Source: Ignavibacteriaceae bacterium (GTDB taxonomy: Bacteria; Bacteroidota; Ignavibacteria; Ignavibacteriales; Ignavibacteriaceae). From it: a stretch of 64,000 bases of DNA. The stretch is taken from positions 62,001 to 126,000 of the forward strand of contig JACAFB010000008.1 in the NCBI GenBank assembly GCA_013388545.1, written 5' to 3'. The notes under the pieces are model-generated. The model had not been told where the DNA came from and searched no databases. It was given only the letters and a program-made list of their open reading frames with translations. Shown here piece after piece: positions 1 through 12,439 of the stretch (positions are counted from its first letter, which is position 1; the number at the start of each line of letters is the position of its first letter). The translations under genes and the position numbers were made by a program.

Positions 1-3000
1 ATAGTGTCGAGCAGGAAGTATATCTCGGCAACTTGCCGTTTATGACGGACAAAGGAACCTTTATTATAAATGGTGCTGAAAGAGTAATTGTTTCTCAACT
101 TCACAGATCCCCGGGTGTTGCATTTGCCCAAACTATTCATCCGAATGGAACTCCTATATATTCTGCCAGGATTATTCCATTAAGAGGTTCGTGGGTTGAA
201 TTCGCTACCGATATCAACTTTGTGATGTATGTTTATATTGATCGAAGAAAGAAATTTCCTGCAACAACTCTTTTAAGAGCATTAGGTTATGTAAGCGATG
301 ATCAGATTTTATCTTTGTTTAATCTTGTCGAAGAAGTTGTTGTAAAAAAAGTAAAGATTGAAAACTATGTTGGAAGAACAATTGCAAGCGATGTTTTTGA
401 TCTTTCAACTGGCGAAATCTTCTTAACTCGTGACAGCGTTCTTACAGAAGAGGATATTGAACGACTTCAGGAAGCTGAAGTTGAAAAACTCAAATTCATT
501 ATTGCCGAGGCAAATCCTGATCTAGATTTGATTCTTAATACATTAAGAAAGGACACTGCTCATACTCAGGAGGAAGCATTATACTCAATTTATCGACAGC
601 TACGCTCCGGTGAAGCTCCGGATTTAGATACCGCCCAGGCTTTGATTGACAAATTATTCTTCAACGATAAACGATATGACTTAGGTGATGTTGGCCGCCA
701 CAGAATGAATGATAAGCTCGATTTATCTATTCCGGAAACTACAACCGTATTAACCGTTGAAGACATTATAGCTATCATGAAGTATATAATAAAGCTCAGG
801 AATGGCGAAGAGAATGTTGATGATATCGATCATTTGGGAAATCGACGAATAAGAACGGTTGGTGAACAACTCAGCCAGCAATTCAATGTAGGTATGGCAA
901 GGATGGCTCGAACAATCAAAGAGCGCATGAATATGAGAGACTCTGAAAGTTTTACCCCGCAAGATTTGGTTAATGCCAGAACAATCAGCAGCGTTATAAA
1001 TGCTTTCTTTGGAACAAACCAGCTCTCTCAGTTTATGGATCAGACAAATCCGCTTGCAGAAATGACTCACAAGAGAAGAATGTCTGCTTTAGGCCCCGGA
1101 GGTTTAACCCGTGAGCGTGCAGGCTTTGAAGTGAGAGACGTTCATTATACTCATTATGGTCGCTTATGCCCGATTGAAACACCTGAGGGACCTAACATCG
1201 GTTTGATTTCGTCGCTTACAATTTATTCTCGGGTAAACAGGTACGGATTCCTTGAAACACCTTACCGTAAAGTTGAAAGAGGTAAGGTCACAAATAATGT
1301 TGAGTACTTATCTGCCGAGCAGGAAGACCTGTTTACAATAGCTCAGGCCAACGCTCCATTAAATGAACAGTCCAGGTTTATAAATGAGAGAGTAAAGTCA
1401 CGTAACAAAGGTGAATTTCCAATCGTTACACCTGATCATGTTCAGTTTATGGATGTAGCTCCTGCTCAAATAGTTAGTGCGGCAGCTGCTCTGATCCCAT
1501 TTCTTGAACACGATGATGCTAACAGAGCCTTGATGGGATCTAACATGCAGCGTCAGGCAGTTCCATTACTTAAACCCGAAACTCCATTAGTTGGTACCGG
1601 TATGGAAAAGAAAGTTGCTGAAGACTCTCGCGCAATGTTAATGGCCGAAGATAACGGTGTTGTTGAATATGTTGATGCAAATCAGATTACAGTAAAGTAT
1701 GATATTAATCCTAACAGCGTTGAAGCATTAACAAGTTTCAACGATTCACGCAGAGTAACCTATAAACTCACCAAATTTCATGGGACTAACCAGGAAACTT
1801 GTATAAATCAGATTCCGATTGTGCGCGAAGGTCAAAGAATCAAAAAGAATGATGTTCTTGCTGACGGTGCTTCTACTGATCAGGGTGAGTTGGCACTTGG
1901 AAGAAATATACTAGTTGCTTTCATGCCTTGGAGAGGTTATAACTTTGAAGATGCAATAATTATTAGTGAAAAGATTGTAAGTGAAGATGCATTTACTTCG
2001 ATTCACATTGAAGAATTTGAACTTCAGGTTAGAGAGACCAAACGCGGAGAAGAAGAACTTACCCGTGAAATTCCAAACGTAAGTGAAGAAGCAGTAAAAA
2101 ACCTTGACGAATATGGAATTGTTAGAGAGGGTGCAGAGGTTAAAGAGGGTGATATTCTGATTGGTAAAATCACTCCTAAAGGTGAATCAGATCCTACACC
2201 CGAAGAGAAACTTCTTCGTGCTATCTTCGGAGATAAGGCCGGAGATGTTAAAGATGCCTCGTTAAAAGCGCCTCCTGGTTTAAGAGGCACAGTAATAAAA
2301 ACAAGATTGTTCAGCCGCAAAAAACGCGATACTGAAAGCAAGAGAATTGAAAAAAAGCAGCTTGAAAATGTTGATATAGAAATTAATAATAAACTTAAAG
2401 CTCACTACGATAAGCTTGTAGAAAAGCTAACAAGGATTTGTCTTGGTGAAACTACCACCGGTATTAGAGATCTGGATGGAAGTGTTGTTCTAAGAAGTGG
2501 AACTTCGATTAAAGACAATACTTTTTCATCCATGGAAGATGTGACGAAGTTAGACTACACTCAGGATTGGTTTGAAGGTAAAAAGCTTAATAACCTGGTT
2601 GGTCTCTTATTTAAAAACTACTTTGAGGTAAAATCCGACATTGAAGAAGAAGGCAAAAGAGAAAAAATTAAAATAACCAGCGGAGATGAATTACCTCCTG
2701 GAATTGTTCAGCTTGCTAAAGTTTATGTTGCTAAAAAACGTAAGCTTTCTGTTGGTGATAAAATGGCGGGAAGACACGGAAACAAAGGTGTCGTGGCTAA
2801 AATAGTTCCTGTAGAAGATATGCCTTTCTTGCCGGATGGCACTGCGGTAGATATTATTCTCAATCCACTCGGAGTTCCTTCGCGTATGAATCTTGGGCAA
2901 TTGTATGAAACAGCTTTAGGCTGGGTTGGAAAAAAACTCGGATTGAAATTTGCGACGCCAATATTTGACGGTGCCAAGATTGAAGACGTTGAAAGCTGGT

Positions 3001-3428
3001 TAGAAAAAGCCGGATTAAATACCGGAAGCAAAACTGATTTGTATGATGGAAGAACCGGTGAAAAATTCCATCAGAAAGTAACCTGCGGATATATTTATAT
3101 GATGAAACTCAGTCATTTAGTTGATGATAAAATTCATGCTCGTTCGATTGGTCCATATTCTTTAATCACTCAGCAGCCACTTGGCGGTAAAGCTCAGTTT
3201 GGTGGTCAGAGATTCGGAGAAATGGAAGTATGGGCTCTCGAAGGTTACGGTGCAGCACATATTCTTCAGGAAATATTAACAGTAAAAAGTGACGATGTTA
3301 CAGGAAGAGCAAAGGTTTACGAGGCAATAGTGAAAGGTGAAAATTTGCCTGAACCTAATATTCCTGAAGCATTTAATGTAATGATTAAAGAACTCCAGGG
3401 ATTAGGCCTGGATATAAAAATCAATTAA
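1..3428 (+). CDS. rpoB: RNA polymerase beta subunit (5' end missing)
   Basis: Core RNA polymerase subunit that forms one side of the catalytic cleft. The frame is open from base 3 with no start visible; the first readable residues ([20 protein letters not shown]) match the interior of RpoB, so the TTG at 33 is not the start and the N-terminus lies outside the window. The rifampicin pocket is readable near 1010-1110 (QLSQFMDQ, then [13 protein letters not shown]) with the wild-type Gln, Asp, His, Arg and Ser positions, so no resistance allele is seen. [14 protein letters not shown] near 2750 is the conserved catalytic-cleft segment. It ends in TAA, 41 bases before rpoC, the usual rpoBC operon. 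Confidence 0.98.
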   Translation, partial: SVEQEVYLGNLPFMTDKGTFIINGAERVIVSQLHRSPGVAFAQTIHPNGTPIYSARIIPLRGSWVEFATDINFVMYVYIDRRKKFPATTLLRALGYVSDDQILSLFNLVEEVVVKKVKIENYVGRTIASDVFDLSTGEIFLTRDSVLTEEDIERLQEAEVEKLKFIIAEANPDLDLILNTLRKDTAHTQEEALYSIYRQLRSGEAPDLDTAQALIDKLFFNDKRYDLGDVGRHRMNDKLDLSIPETTTVLTVEDIIAIMKYIIKLRNGEENVDDIDHLGNRRIRTVGEQLSQQFNVGMARMARTIKERMNMRDSESFTPQDLVNARTISSVINAFFGTNQLSQFMDQTNPLAEMTHKRRMSALGPGGLTRERAGFEVRDVHYTHYGRLCPIETPEGPNIGLISSLTIYSRVNRYGFLETPYRKVERGKVTNNVEYLSAEQEDLFTIAQANAPLNEQSRFINERVKSRNKGEFPIVTPDHVQFMDVAPAQIVSAAAALIPFLEHDDANRALMGSNMQRQAVPLLKPETPLVGTGMEKKVAEDSRAMLMAEDNGVVEYVDANQITVKYDINPNSVEALTSFNDSRRVTYKLTKFHGTNQETCINQIPIVREGQRIKKNDVLADGASTDQGELALGRNILVAFMPWRGYNFEDAIIISEKIVSEDAFTSIHIEEFELQVRETKRGEEELTREIPNVSEEAVKNLDEYGIVREGAEVKEGDILIGKITPKGESDPTPEEKLLRAIFGDKAGDVKDASLKAPPGLRGTVIKTRLFSRKKRDTESKRIEKKQLENVDIEINNKLKAHYDKLVEKLTRICLGETTTGIRDLDGSVVLRSGTSIKDNTFSSMEDVTKLDYTQDWFEGKKLNNLVGLLFKNYFEVKSDIEEEGKREKIKITSGDELPPGIVQLAKVYVAKKRKLSVGDKMAGRHGNKGVVAKIVPVEDMPFLPDGTAVDIILNPLGVPSRMNLGQLYETALGWVGKKLGLKFATPIFDGAKIEDVESWLEKAGLNTGSKTDLYDGRTGEKFHQKVTCGYIYMMKLSHLVDDKIHARSIGPYSLITQQPLGGKAQFGGQRFGEMEVWALEGYGAAHILQEILTVKSDDVTGRAKVYEAIVKGENLPEPNIPEAFNVMIKELQGLGLDIKIN

Positions 3429-3469
3429 CTGATTGAATAAATAAAAATTAGAAGTTAGGAGATTTTAAT

Positions 3470-6400
3470 ATGGCTTTTAGACCTCAGGAAAATTCGATGC
3501 GAGATATAAATAGTATTACTATAAGTCTTGCTAGCCCCGATGATATTTTATCCAGATCCTATGGTGAGGTAACAAAACCTGAAACTATTAATTACAGGTC
3601 ATTCAGACCTGAAAAGGATGGTTTGTTCTGTGAAAAGATTTTTGGACCCACCAGGGACTGGGAATGTTTTTGCGGTAAGTACAAACGCATAAGATACAAA
3701 GGAATTATTTGCGATCGTTGCGGTGTTGAGGTTACTCAAAGAAGTGTCAGACGAGAAAGAATGGGTCATATCGGGCTTGCTGTTCCTGTTGTTCATATAT
3801 GGTTTTTCAGAGCACAGCCTTCAAAGATTGGAAACATTCTTGGTCTTAGTTTAAAAGAACTTGAAAAAGTAGTTTACTATGAATCTTATGTTGTCATCAA
3901 TCCAGGTCCAACTGGTTTGAACAAAAAAGATCTTATCTCTGAAGATCAGTATTTTGAAGTATTAAACTCCTTACCTGCTGGTAATGAAAAGCTTGACGAT
4001 ACTGATCCCAACAAATTCATTGCAAAAATTGGCGGAGATGCAATTAAGGAAATGCTTAAGAACATCAATGTTGAGAAGCTTTCAAAAGAGCTCAGAGATC
4101 AGGTAAAGATTGAAACCTCACAACAGAAAAAACAGGATCTTCTGAAAAGACTTAGAGTTATTGAATCATTCAAAGAAGAAGATTCCAAAGTTCAGAACAA
4201 ACCTGAGTGGATGGTGCTTAGTTACATTCCTGTTATTCCTCCTGAATTAAGGCCATTGGTTCCTCTTGAAGGCGGGAGATTTGCAACTTCAGATTTAAAT
4301 GATCTGTATCGCAGAGTTATAATTAGAAATAATCGTTTGAAAAGACTTATTGACATAAAAGCTCCTGAAGTAATTTTAAGAAATGAAAAACGAATGCTGC
4401 AGGAAGCTGTTGATGCTTTGTTTGACAATTCACGAAGAGGAAGCGCTGTAAGAAGCGACAACAATCGCCCGCTTAAATCATTGAGCGATATGTTGAAAGG
4501 TAAGCAAGGAAGATTCAGACAAAACCTTCTTGGAAAAAGAGTTGATTATTCAGGCCGATCAGTTATCGTGGTTGGCCCCGAATTGAAACTGCATCAGTGC
4601 GGGTTGCCAAAAGATATGGCAGTTGAACTCTTCAAGCCGATGATTATTAGAAAATTAATCGAAAGAGGACATAATAAAACAGTAAAAAGTGCCAGAAAAG
4701 TAGTAGACAGAAAAGACCCGATAATTTGGGATATATTAGCTAACATTATTGACGGTCATCCGGTTTTATTGAACCGGGCTCCTACTCTTCACAGATTAGG
4801 AATACAGGCTTTTCAGCCGGTTCTTATCGATGGTAGAGCAATTCAATTGCATCCGATGGTTTGTACTGCATTTAATGCTGACTTTGACGGAGATCAAATG
4901 GCAGTTCACGTTCCTCTTTCACATGAAGCTCAGTTGGAAGCAGCGCTCTTAATGTTAAGCAGTCATAATATTTTGTCGCCGCAAAACGGAAGTCCTATCG
5001 TCGTACCAACACAGGACATTGTTTTGGGATGTTATTATTTAACCAAAGTTGGTGAGGGTGAAAAAGGCGAGGGATTGTCCTTCGGTTCTTCGGAAGAAGT
5101 AATAGTTGCTTATAATTCAGGAATAGTCGGGCTTCATGCGAAAATTAAAGTGCGCATCGAAGGTAAAATGATTGAAACAACAACTGGCAGAGTAATTTTC
5201 AATCAGATTGTACCCAAAGAGATGGGTTACTATAATCAGCTTCTAATCAAGAAAACTTTTGGCGGATTCATCGGACAGATGTTCATCAAAATGGGAAATA
5301 AAGTTACTGCTAAATTTCTTGATGATCTGAAAGATCTTGGCTTTAAGTACGCCACTGCTGGTGGAATATCGATTAGCTATACGGATATGATTATTCCTGA
5401 AGAAAAAGATAATCTTATTTCCAAAGCTAATGGCAGAGTTGAATCTATTCTGAACGAACACGAACAGGGTGTTATTACAGATGCAGAACGTTATAATAAG
5501 ATAATTGACGTGTGGACTCATACAACAAATGATGTTGCGCGTGTGCTGATGGAAAAATTGAAAAGCAGCAATCACGGATTCAATTCACTTTATATGATGG
5601 TTGATTCGGGTGCAAGAGGTTCTCAGGATCAGGTAAAACAGCTTGCCGGTATGAGAGGATTGATGATGAAACCTCAAAAAACTCTGTCCGGACAAGCAGG
5701 CGAAATCATTGAAAACCCTATTATTGCAAACTTTAAAGAGGGTTTATCTGTATTAGAATACTTTATTTCTACACACGGTGCCAGAAAAGGTCTGGCTGAT
5801 ACAGCCTTAAAAACAGCAGACGCAGGTTATCTGACAAGAAGACTTGTTGATGTTGCACAAGATGTAATTATCTCAGAAGTCGACTGCGGAACTATTCTTG
5901 GAATAGAAATCACTGCATTGAAAGACGTTGAGCAGGAAAGAGAACCACTGGCTGAACGTATAACAGGAAGAGTTGCTCAGGAAGATGTTTATGATCCGAG
6001 AACTGATGAGCTGATTGTTGAAGCAGGAACATTAATCAACGAATCAATTGCTGAAAAAATCGAAGATGCTAATATTGACTCTGTCTATATCCGCACTGTG
6101 CTAACTTGCGAATCTAAGCGTGGAGTATGTGCAAAATGTTATGGACGCAACTTAACCACTGGAAAAATTGTAGAGATTGGTGAAGCGGTTGGCATAATAG
6201 CGGCTCAGTCAATAGGTGAACCCGGAACACAACTTACACTTAGAACTTTTCATCTTGGTGGTACTTCATCCCGTATTGCAAGTCAGTCGCAGGTTGAATC
6301 CAATGTCGAAGGTATCATTCGTTATGAAAAGATTTCCTTTGTTGAAAAATCCGATTACCTGGGTAAGACAAAAGTTGTAACTGGACGAAGAGGAATTCTT

Positions 6401-7696
6401 GGAATATACGATGAAGATAACAGACAAATAAAGAAATATGAAGTTCCTTATGGTGCTGAGCTCTTAATCGATGATGGTACGAATATAAAGAAGAGACAAC
6501 CTTTATATAATCATGATCCTTATAATTCTGTGATTCTGTCAGATGTTTCCGGAAGAGTTCGTTATGTTGATCTCATTGATGGAATAACTTTGCAGCAAGT
6601 TACCGACGAGCAAACGGGACACGTACAAAAAGTTGTTATGGAATCAAAAGATAAAAACCTTTCTCCCAGCATAATAGTTGAACTTGAGGATGGCGAAAAG
6701 AAATCTTTCAACCTTCCTACACGTTCCTACCTCTCGGTTGAAGAGGGCGAAAGAATTTCAGCAGGGACTATCCTTGCCAAGATTTCTAAACAGACTACCA
6801 AGAGTAGAGACATTACAGGCGGCCTTCCAAGGGTTACCGAACTATTCGAAGCCAGAAGTCCTCAGGAACCCGCAATTGTCTCAGAAATCGAAGGTATTGT
6901 AAAATTCGGTTCCCGTAAAAAAGGTTCTCGTGAAATAATAGTAACAGCTCATGATGGCTCAGATGAGAAAAAATACAACGTACCTTTGATAAAGCACATT
7001 CTTGTTCAGGAAAATGATGAAATTCCTGCCGGTGAGAAGATTACAGATGGTCCGATTAATCCTCACGACATTTTGAAGATTAAAGGAACAAGTGCAGTGC
7101 AGGAATATCTTGTAAACGAAATACAAGACGTATATCGACTTCAGGGTGTTAAAATCAATGATAAGCATATTGAAGTAATCGTGAAACAGATGCTGCAAAA
7201 AATTAAAATCGTTTCGCCCGGTGATACCAAATTTCTTGAAGAAGATATTGTTGATAGAAATGAATTTATTGAAGAGAATAACAAAATTCTAAATATGATG
7301 TTTATAGTTGATAAGGGTGATTCAAAGCTAAAAGATGGACAGCTTCTGCTTAAAACCAAATTACGCGAGATTAATGCTGACCTTAAGAAAAAAGGAAAGG
7401 AACTCGTTGATGCCAGAGATGCTGAACCAGCAACTTTTGAACACGTATTGTTGGGAATTACCCAAGCAGCGCTTTCAACAGAAAGCTTTGTATCAGCAGC
7501 TTCTTTCCAGGAAACGACTAAAGTATTGGCCAATGCTGCAGCAGAAGCAAAAATTGACAATTTGCAAGGTTTGAAAGAAAATGTAGTTATGGGGGGATTA
7601 ATTCCAGCCGGTACAGGCCTTAAAAAATATCGGGATATTAATCTCGTTTCGGAAGAAATTACCGAAGCTGTCAGTGAGGAAATACAAGTTGAATGA
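3470..7696 (+). CDS. rpoC: RNA polymerase beta' subunit
   Basis: Catalytic subunit of RNA polymerase, 1408 residues, normal length for this group. The Mg-binding loop NADFDGDQ is at residues 469-476, with Asp 471, 473 and 475. The N-terminal zinc site uses Cys66, Cys68, Cys81 and Cys84; the second zinc site is Cys806, Cys880, Cys887 and Cys890. The ATG at 3470 has an AGGAG ribosome binding site about 10 bases upstream. Cotranscribed with rpoB. The C-terminal segment ([11 protein letters not shown]-type) is complete, so the protein looks intact. Confidence 0.99.
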   Translation: MAFRPQENSMRDINSITISLASPDDILSRSYGEVTKPETINYRSFRPEKDGLFCEKIFGPTRDWECFCGKYKRIRYKGIICDRCGVEVTQRSVRRERMGHIGLAVPVVHIWFFRAQPSKIGNILGLSLKELEKVVYYESYVVINPGPTGLNKKDLISEDQYFEVLNSLPAGNEKLDDTDPNKFIAKIGGDAIKEMLKNINVEKLSKELRDQVKIETSQQKKQDLLKRLRVIESFKEEDSKVQNKPEWMVLSYIPVIPPELRPLVPLEGGRFATSDLNDLYRRVIIRNNRLKRLIDIKAPEVILRNEKRMLQEAVDALFDNSRRGSAVRSDNNRPLKSLSDMLKGKQGRFRQNLLGKRVDYSGRSVIVVGPELKLHQCGLPKDMAVELFKPMIIRKLIERGHNKTVKSARKVVDRKDPIIWDILANIIDGHPVLLNRAPTLHRLGIQAFQPVLIDGRAIQLHPMVCTAFNADFDGDQMAVHVPLSHEAQLEAALLMLSSHNILSPQNGSPIVVPTQDIVLGCYYLTKVGEGEKGEGLSFGSSEEVIVAYNSGIVGLHAKIKVRIEGKMIETTTGRVIFNQIVPKEMGYYNQLLIKKTFGGFIGQMFIKMGNKVTAKFLDDLKDLGFKYATAGGISISYTDMIIPEEKDNLISKANGRVESILNEHEQGVITDAERYNKIIDVWTHTTNDVARVLMEKLKSSNHGFNSLYMMVDSGARGSQDQVKQLAGMRGLMMKPQKTLSGQAGEIIENPIIANFKEGLSVLEYFISTHGARKGLADTALKTADAGYLTRRLVDVAQDVIISEVDCGTILGIEITALKDVEQEREPLAERITGRVAQEDVYDPRTDELIVEAGTLINESIAEKIEDANIDSVYIRTVLTCESKRGVCAKCYGRNLTTGKIVEIGEAVGIIAAQSIGEPGTQLTLRTFHLGGTSSRIASQSQVESNVEGIIRYEKISFVEKSDYLGKTKVVTGRRGILGIYDEDNRQIKKYEVPYGAELLIDDGTNIKKRQPLYNHDPYNSVILSDVSGRVRYVDLIDGITLQQVTDEQTGHVQKVVMESKDKNLSPSIIVELEDGEKKSFNLPTRSYLSVEEGERISAGTILAKISKQTTKSRDITGGLPRVTELFEARSPQEPAIVSEIEGIVKFGSRKKGSREIIVTAHDGSDEKKYNVPLIKHILVQENDEIPAGEKITDGPINPHDILKIKGTSAVQEYLVNEIQDVYRLQGVKINDKHIEVIVKQMLQKIKIVSPGDTKFLEEDIVDRNEFIEENNKILNMMFIVDKGDSKLKDGQLLLKTKLREINADLKKKGKELVDARDAEPATFEHVLLGITQAALSTESFVSAASFQETTKVLANAAAEAKIDNLQGLKENVVMGGLIPAGTGLKKYRDINLVSEEITEAVSEEIQVE

Positions 7697-7725
7697 AATC
7701 TGTTGAGCAAATATTATGATAAACT

Positions 7726-7741
7726 ACTTAATATTTTAAGT
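7726..7741. repeat. A/T-rich palindrome after rpoC
   Basis: ACTTAA-TATT-TTAAGT, a perfect six-pair inverted repeat in the 130-base gap between rpoC and rpsL. All pairs are A-T except one per arm and there is no long T run, so it is at best a weak transcription stop before the rpsL promoter. Confidence 0.3.
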
Positions 7742-7764
7742 TAATAATTTATTAATTCATTTTC

Positions 7765-7793
7765 TTGACAAATTTTTGACCAAAAACTATATT
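7765..7793 (+). promoter_or_regulatory. Strong sigma-70-like promoter of the str operon
   Basis: TTGACA at 7765-7770, a 17-base spacer, then TATATT at 7788-7793: a near-perfect housekeeping promoter. Transcription would start near 7800 and leave a leader of about 27 bases with AAGGAGA at 7816-7822 before the GTG start of rpsL. It does not resemble the TTTG/TAnnTTTG promoter of Bacteroides. It likely drives rpsL-rpsG-fusA-tuf. Confidence 0.75.
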
Positions 7794-7826
7794 AAGAGTC
7801 TGAATTTTTTTTAATAAGGAGAAAGT

Positions 7827-8204
7827 GTGCCCACAATAAGTCAGCTGGTTAGAAAAGGCCGAAAACAAATAATTGCAAAGAAAAAGGCCCCTGCTTTGGA
7901 TGCTTGCCCTCAAAAAAGAGGAGTATGCACAAGAGTATACACTACTACACCAAAGAAGCCTAATTCAGCATTAAGAAAAGTAGCCAGAGTGCGCCTTACT
8001 AATGGTATTGAAGTTACAGCTTACATACCGGGTGAAGGACATAATCTTCAAGAACACTCAATTGTACTTATTCGAGGTGGAAGAGTAAAAGATCTTCCCG
8101 GTGTAAGATATCATATAATCCGGGGCACGCTGGATACTAGTGGTGTTGAAGATAGAAAAAAAGGTCGTTCTAAATACGGCGCAAAAAAACCAAAAGCAAA
8201 ATAG
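7827..8204 (+). CDS. rpsL: 30S ribosomal protein S12
   Basis: Decoding-centre protein of the small subunit, 125 residues. It starts with GTG at 7827, five bases after AAGGAGA; the product begins [13 protein letters not shown] as in the family. The streptomycin-relevant lysines are present in KPNSALRK and [11 protein letters not shown], so the sequence predicts a sensitive-type S12. First gene of the str operon, three bases before rpsG. Confidence 0.99.
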   Translation: MPTISQLVRKGRKQIIAKKKAPALDACPQKRGVCTRVYTTTPKKPNSALRKVARVRLTNGIEVTAYIPGEGHNLQEHSIVLIRGGRVKDLPGVRYHIIRGTLDTSGVEDRKKGRSKYGAKKPKAK

Positions 8205-8207
8205 ATT

Positions 8208-8675
8208 ATGAGAAAAAAAAGAGCTGAAAAAAGAATAATTATTCCAGACCCGAAATTTGGCGATCTTCTGGTGGCGAAATTTATTAATACGTTGATTTAC
8301 AATGGAAAGAAATCTGTGGCCAGAGAAATAGTTTATAAGTCATTCGAAATAATTGAAGAACGGACAAAAAAACCAGGATTAGAAACTTTTAAAAAAGCTA
8401 TTAGCAATGTTCAACCGGTAATTGAAGTAAGAAGCAGAAGAGTTGGTGGTGCAACTTATCAGGTTCCCACTGAAGTCCGGCCTGAAAGAAGAATAGCTTT
8501 AGCTATGCGTTGGATTAAAAACTATGCCAGAAGTCGTGGCGAAAAGTCTATGTCACAAAAATTAGCTTCTGAATTGATATCTGCCGCCAATAATGAAGGA
8601 TCTGCAGTGAAGAAGAAAGAGGATACACACAAAATGGCTGAAGCAAATAAAGCATTTGCTCACTTTAAATGGTAA
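8208..8675 (+). CDS. rpsG: 30S ribosomal protein S7
   Basis: Primary 16S rRNA-binding protein that nucleates assembly of the small-subunit head, 155 residues, standard length. Starts MRKKRAEKR and contains the family segment [16 protein letters not shown]. Follows rpsL by three bases and precedes fusA by 17 bases, the canonical str order. Confidence 0.99.
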   Translation: MRKKRAEKRIIIPDPKFGDLLVAKFINTLIYNGKKSVAREIVYKSFEIIEERTKKPGLETFKKAISNVQPVIEVRSRRVGGATYQVPTEVRPERRIALAMRWIKNYARSRGEKSMSQKLASELISAANNEGSAVKKKEDTHKMAEANKAFAHFKW

Positions 8676-8692
8676 TTTTTCAATAAGAGATA

Positions 8693-10792
8693 ATGACAGA
8701 TAAAATAAAAATAGATAAAGTTCGTAATATTGGGATTATGGCACATATCGATGCCGGTAAAACCACTACAACGGAGAGAATCCTCTTTTATACCGGTCGT
8801 TTGCATCGAATGGGCGAAGTTCATGATGGCGCGGCTACTATGGATTGGATGGAACAGGAAAAAGAAAGAGGAATTACAATTACTAGTGCTGCAACAACTT
8901 GTTACTGGAATGATCATCAAATAAATATTATTGATACTCCGGGTCACGTTGATTTTACAGTTGAAGTCGAAAGATCTTTAAGAGTACTCGACGGTGCAGT
9001 GGCATTGTTCTGTGCAGTTGGCGGAGTTGAACCTCAGTCCGAAACAGTCTGGAGACAGGCAGATAAATACCGGGTGCCTCGTGTTGCTTTTGTAAATAAA
9101 ATGGATAGAACAGGTGCAGATTTTTATCACGCAGTTGAGATGATGAGAGAAAGACTGGGTGCTAATGCTATACCTATTACTCTTCCAATTGGTGAAGGTG
9201 ATATGTTTGCTGGAATTATTGATTTGATAACATTCAAAGCTAGAATGTATCACGAGGAATCATATGGCGCTACTTATGATGAAATGGATATTCCCAAAGA
9301 TCTAATCGAATTAGCTAATAAATACAGAAAAGAAATGCTCGAAGCTGTTTCTGATATTGATGATTCTCTTCTGGAGAAATATTTGGCTGATGAACCGATT
9401 ACCGGGGCTGAAGTTAAAAGTGTTTTAAGAAAAGCAACGATTGAATTAAAAATAATTCCTGTTCTCTGTGGATCAGCTTTTAAGAATAAAGGCGTTCAAA
9501 GACTGCTTGATGCGGTTGTTGATTTCCTTCCTTCACCAATCGATTTTGGTACAATTGATGCACATCATATTGGAATAAACGATGTTGTAACAAGAAAGAT
9601 TGATGAAAAAGAAAAATTTACAGCACTTGCGTTTAAGATAATGAATGATCCTTATGTCGGTAAACTTACTTTTTTCAGAGTTTATGCGGGTACCTTAAAA
9701 TCAGGTTCGTATATATTTAATGCTGTTAGCGGAAAGAAGGAAAGAATCAGCAGACTTCTTCAGATGCATGCAAATCATAGAGAAGAAATATCTGAAGTTA
9801 GAGCAGGTGATATTGCAGCTGCCGTAGGGCTAAAGTTTACTAAAACCGGTGATACTCTTTGCGATGAAAACGATCCGGTTGTACTTGAAAGAATAACATT
9901 TCCTGAACCGGTTATTCAAATTGCAATCGAACCTAAAACCAAAGCGGATCAGGATAAACTTTCTGATTCTCTGTCGAGGCTTTCGGATGAAGATCCAACT
10001 TTCAGAGTCAAGGTAGATGAAGAAACCGGACAAACTCTTATAAGTGGAATGGGTGAACTCCATCTTGAAATATTAGTAGACAGAATGAAACGCGAATTTA
10101 AAGTTGAAGCAAATATTGGTAAACCGCAGGTTGCCTATAGAGAAACAATAACTCATTCGGTAAATGCTGAAGGGAAATTCGTTAAGCAATCTGGCGGAAG
10201 AGGAAAGTATGGACATGTTTGGGTTGAGCTCTCACCTAATGAACCCGGTAAAGGTTTTGAATTCATAAATGGAATAGTTGGAGGAGTAATACCTAAAGAA
10301 TATATTCCGGCAGTTTCGGCAGGGATTCAAGAATCAATGAGAAATGGAGTAATTGCCGGATTCCCGGTTGTTGATATTAAAGCAAAATTGTACGACGGCT
10401 CCTATCACGATGTAGATTCAGATGAAATATCCTTTAAAGTAGCCGGTTCAATCGCTTTTAAAGAAGGAGCTAAAAAAGCTGGCCCGGTTCTTCTTGAACC
10501 AATAATGGAAGTTGAAGTAGTTACACCAGAGGAGTATCTTGGCGATGTAATGGGTGATCTGAACTCACGGCGTGGAAAAATCGAGGGTTTTTCCGCAAGA
10601 AAAGATGCACAGGTTATTAAAGCTCGTGTTCCGCTATCTGAAATGTTCGGTTATGCTACAATCCTTAGATCAATGACTCAGGGCAGAGCAATATATTCTA
10701 TGCAATTTGCATATTATTCCGAAGTTCCTAAGTCAATTGCAGATGAGATAGCAGAAAAGTCAGTTGGAAAAAAATCAATATCAACCACATAG
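8693..10792 (+). CDS. fusA: Elongation factor G
   Basis: Ribosome translocase GTPase, 699 residues. The P-loop AHIDAGKTT spans residues 17-25, followed by DTPGHVDF (G3) and NKMD (G4). Domains II to V are all present; [12 protein letters not shown] marks domain IV. Only one copy is seen here, in its usual place between rpsG and tuf. Start ATG at 8693 gives the expected N-terminus before the P-loop. Confidence 0.98.
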   Translation: MTDKIKIDKVRNIGIMAHIDAGKTTTTERILFYTGRLHRMGEVHDGAATMDWMEQEKERGITITSAATTCYWNDHQINIIDTPGHVDFTVEVERSLRVLDGAVALFCAVGGVEPQSETVWRQADKYRVPRVAFVNKMDRTGADFYHAVEMMRERLGANAIPITLPIGEGDMFAGIIDLITFKARMYHEESYGATYDEMDIPKDLIELANKYRKEMLEAVSDIDDSLLEKYLADEPITGAEVKSVLRKATIELKIIPVLCGSAFKNKGVQRLLDAVVDFLPSPIDFGTIDAHHIGINDVVTRKIDEKEKFTALAFKIMNDPYVGKLTFFRVYAGTLKSGSYIFNAVSGKKERISRLLQMHANHREEISEVRAGDIAAAVGLKFTKTGDTLCDENDPVVLERITFPEPVIQIAIEPKTKADQDKLSDSLSRLSDEDPTFRVKVDEETGQTLISGMGELHLEILVDRMKREFKVEANIGKPQVAYRETITHSVNAEGKFVKQSGGRGKYGHVWVELSPNEPGKGFEFINGIVGGVIPKEYIPAVSAGIQESMRNGVIAGFPVVDIKAKLYDGSYHDVDSDEISFKVAGSIAFKEGAKKAGPVLLEPIMEVEVVTPEEYLGDVMGDLNSRRGKIEGFSARKDAQVIKARVPLSEMFGYATILRSMTQGRAIYSMQFAYYSEVPKSIADEIAEKSVGKKSISTT

Positions 10793-10832
10793 CAAACAGA
10801 ATTAATTAAAAGAAAAATAAAGGAGTAATTAA

Positions 10833-12038
10833 ATGGCCAAAGAAAAATTTGATCGAAGTAAACCCCACGTGAATATCGGTACAATCGGACACGTTGATCA
10901 TGGAAAAACCACTTTAACAGCAGCCATAACAATGGCTCTTGCTAAAAAAGGTTTATCACAGATTAGAACTTTTGATAGTATTGATAATGCTCCTGAAGAA
11001 AGAGAAAGAGGTATTACCATTGCAACAGCTCATGTTGAATACTCTACAGAAAACAGGCACTATGCTCACGTTGACTGTCCCGGCCACGCTGACTATGTTA
11101 AGAATATGATAACTGGTGCTGCTCAGATGGATGGTGCAATTCTCGTTGTTGCAGCTACTGATGGACCAATGCCTCAAACAAGAGAACACATTCTCCTTGC
11201 TCGTCAGGTTGGTGTTCCCAGAATTGTAGTTTTTCTAAATAAAGTTGATATGGTTGACGACCCAGAACTTTTAGAACTTGTTGATGTCGAATTGAGGGAT
11301 CTCTTAAATTCTTACGAATTCCCCGGAGATGAAATTCCTATTATTCGTGGCTCTGCTTTACAAGCTTTGGAAGCCGGCGCTAGTAACGCTGCTATTGATG
11401 ATCCCAGATATAACTGTATTTGGGAACTTATGAAAGCTGTTGATGAGTATATTCCGATTCCGCAAAGAGATACCGACAAGCCATTCCTGATGCCTGTTGA
11501 AGACGTTTTCACAATCACAGGACGTGGAACTGTTGCTACTGGCAGAGTTGAAAGAGGAACTGTAAAAATATCAGAAGAAGTTGAATTGATTGGTCTGGGT
11601 CAGCATAAAAAGACAGTTATTACTGGTATTGAAATGTTCAGGAAAGAATTAGATTCTGCTCTTGCCGGTGATAACGCTGGTTTGCTTTTAAGAAGTATTG
11701 ATAAAAAGGAAATTGAAAGAGGAATGGTGCTTGCAAAGCCCGGGTCAATAACACCTCATAAGAAATTTGAAGGTGAAGTTTACATTCTTTCAAAAGAAGA
11801 AGGTGGAAGACATACGCCATTCTTTAATGGATATAGACCACAGTTTTATTTCAGAACAACAGATGTTACCGGTGTGGCTACTCTTCCTGAAGGAACTGAA
11901 ATGGTTATGCCAGGTGACAAAATAAAGTTGAAAATTGAGTTGATCTCTGAAATAGCTATGGAAGAAGGTCTTAGATTTGCTATCCGTGAAGGTGGCAGAA
12001 CCGTAGGTGCCGGAATAGTAACTAAAATATTTGAATAG
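10833..12038 (+). CDS. tuf: Elongation factor Tu
   Basis: GTPase that delivers aminoacyl-tRNA to the ribosome, 401 residues. GHVDHGKTT is at residues 19-27, DCPGH at 81-85 and NKVD at 136-139. ATG at 10833 is preceded by AAAGGAG. Last gene of the str operon, followed by a strong hairpin terminator. Confidence 0.99.
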   Translation: MAKEKFDRSKPHVNIGTIGHVDHGKTTLTAAITMALAKKGLSQIRTFDSIDNAPEERERGITIATAHVEYSTENRHYAHVDCPGHADYVKNMITGAAQMDGAILVVAATDGPMPQTREHILLARQVGVPRIVVFLNKVDMVDDPELLELVDVELRDLLNSYEFPGDEIPIIRGSALQALEAGASNAAIDDPRYNCIWELMKAVDEYIPIPQRDTDKPFLMPVEDVFTITGRGTVATGRVERGTVKISEEVELIGLGQHKKTVITGIEMFRKELDSALAGDNAGLLLRSIDKKEIERGMVLAKPGSITPHKKFEGEVYILSKEEGGRHTPFFNGYRPQFYFRTTDVTGVATLPEGTEMVMPGDKIKLKIELISEIAMEEGLRFAIREGGRTVGAGIVTKIFE

Positions 12039-12056
12039 TAATTAGTGTCCATTTAG

Positions 12057-12082
12057 AAAGGGAGATTATTATCTCCCTTTTT
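12057..12082 (+). terminator. Rho-independent terminator after tuf
   Basis: AAAGGGAGAT (12057-12066), loop TATT, ATCTCCCTTT (12071-12080), then more T: a perfect ten-pair stem with a T run. It sits 19 bases after the tuf stop and 31 bases before the rpsJ start, so it separates the str genes from the S10 genes or partly attenuates read-through into them. Confidence 0.85.
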
Positions 12083-12113
12083 GTGTCTGAAATAACTAAA
12101 GGAGTTATAAGAA

Positions 12114-12422
12114 TTGCCTGGTCAGAAAATTAGAATTAAACTGAAATCGTACGATCATATTTTGATTGATAAGTCGACTGAAAAGATTATTAAAACAGTT
12201 AGAAGCACTGGAGCAGTGGTATCAGGACCTATTCCTTTACCAACAAAAAGAACTGTTTATACTGTCTTAAGATCTCCACATGTTGACAAAAAATCACGGG
12301 AACAGTTTGAAACCAGGGCTCATAAAAGAATTATAGATATACATAACTCAAATAACAAAACCGTCGATGCGTTAAGCAAGCTTGACATACCGGCAGGTGT
12401 TGATATAGAGATTAAGCTTTAA
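12114..12422 (+). CDS. rpsJ: 30S ribosomal protein S10
   Basis: Small-subunit head protein and NusB partner in antitermination, 102 residues. The start is TTG at 12114 after AAAGGAG; translation gives [15 protein letters not shown], the family N-terminus, and no ATG fits. First gene of the S10-spc-alpha cluster. Its TAA shares its last base with an upstream ATG of the rplC frame. Confidence 0.98.
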   Translation: MPGQKIRIKLKSYDHILIDKSTEKIIKTVRSTGAVVSGPIPLPTKRTVYTVLRSPHVDKKSREQFETRAHKRIIDIHNSNNKTVDALSKLDIPAGVDIEIKL

Positions 12423-12439
12423 TGAATTCAGGAGTTCAG

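Noticed and set aside
1010-1110. Rifampicin-resistance change in RpoB
   Set aside because: The key Gln, Asp, His, Arg and Ser positions are wild type; the Met before Ser is a neutral variation of a usual Ile.
7141-7710. Long minus-strand open frame opposite the end of rpoC
   Set aside because: It is the mirror of a strongly coding plus strand, has a Ser/Ile-rich unlikely composition and no ribosome binding site.
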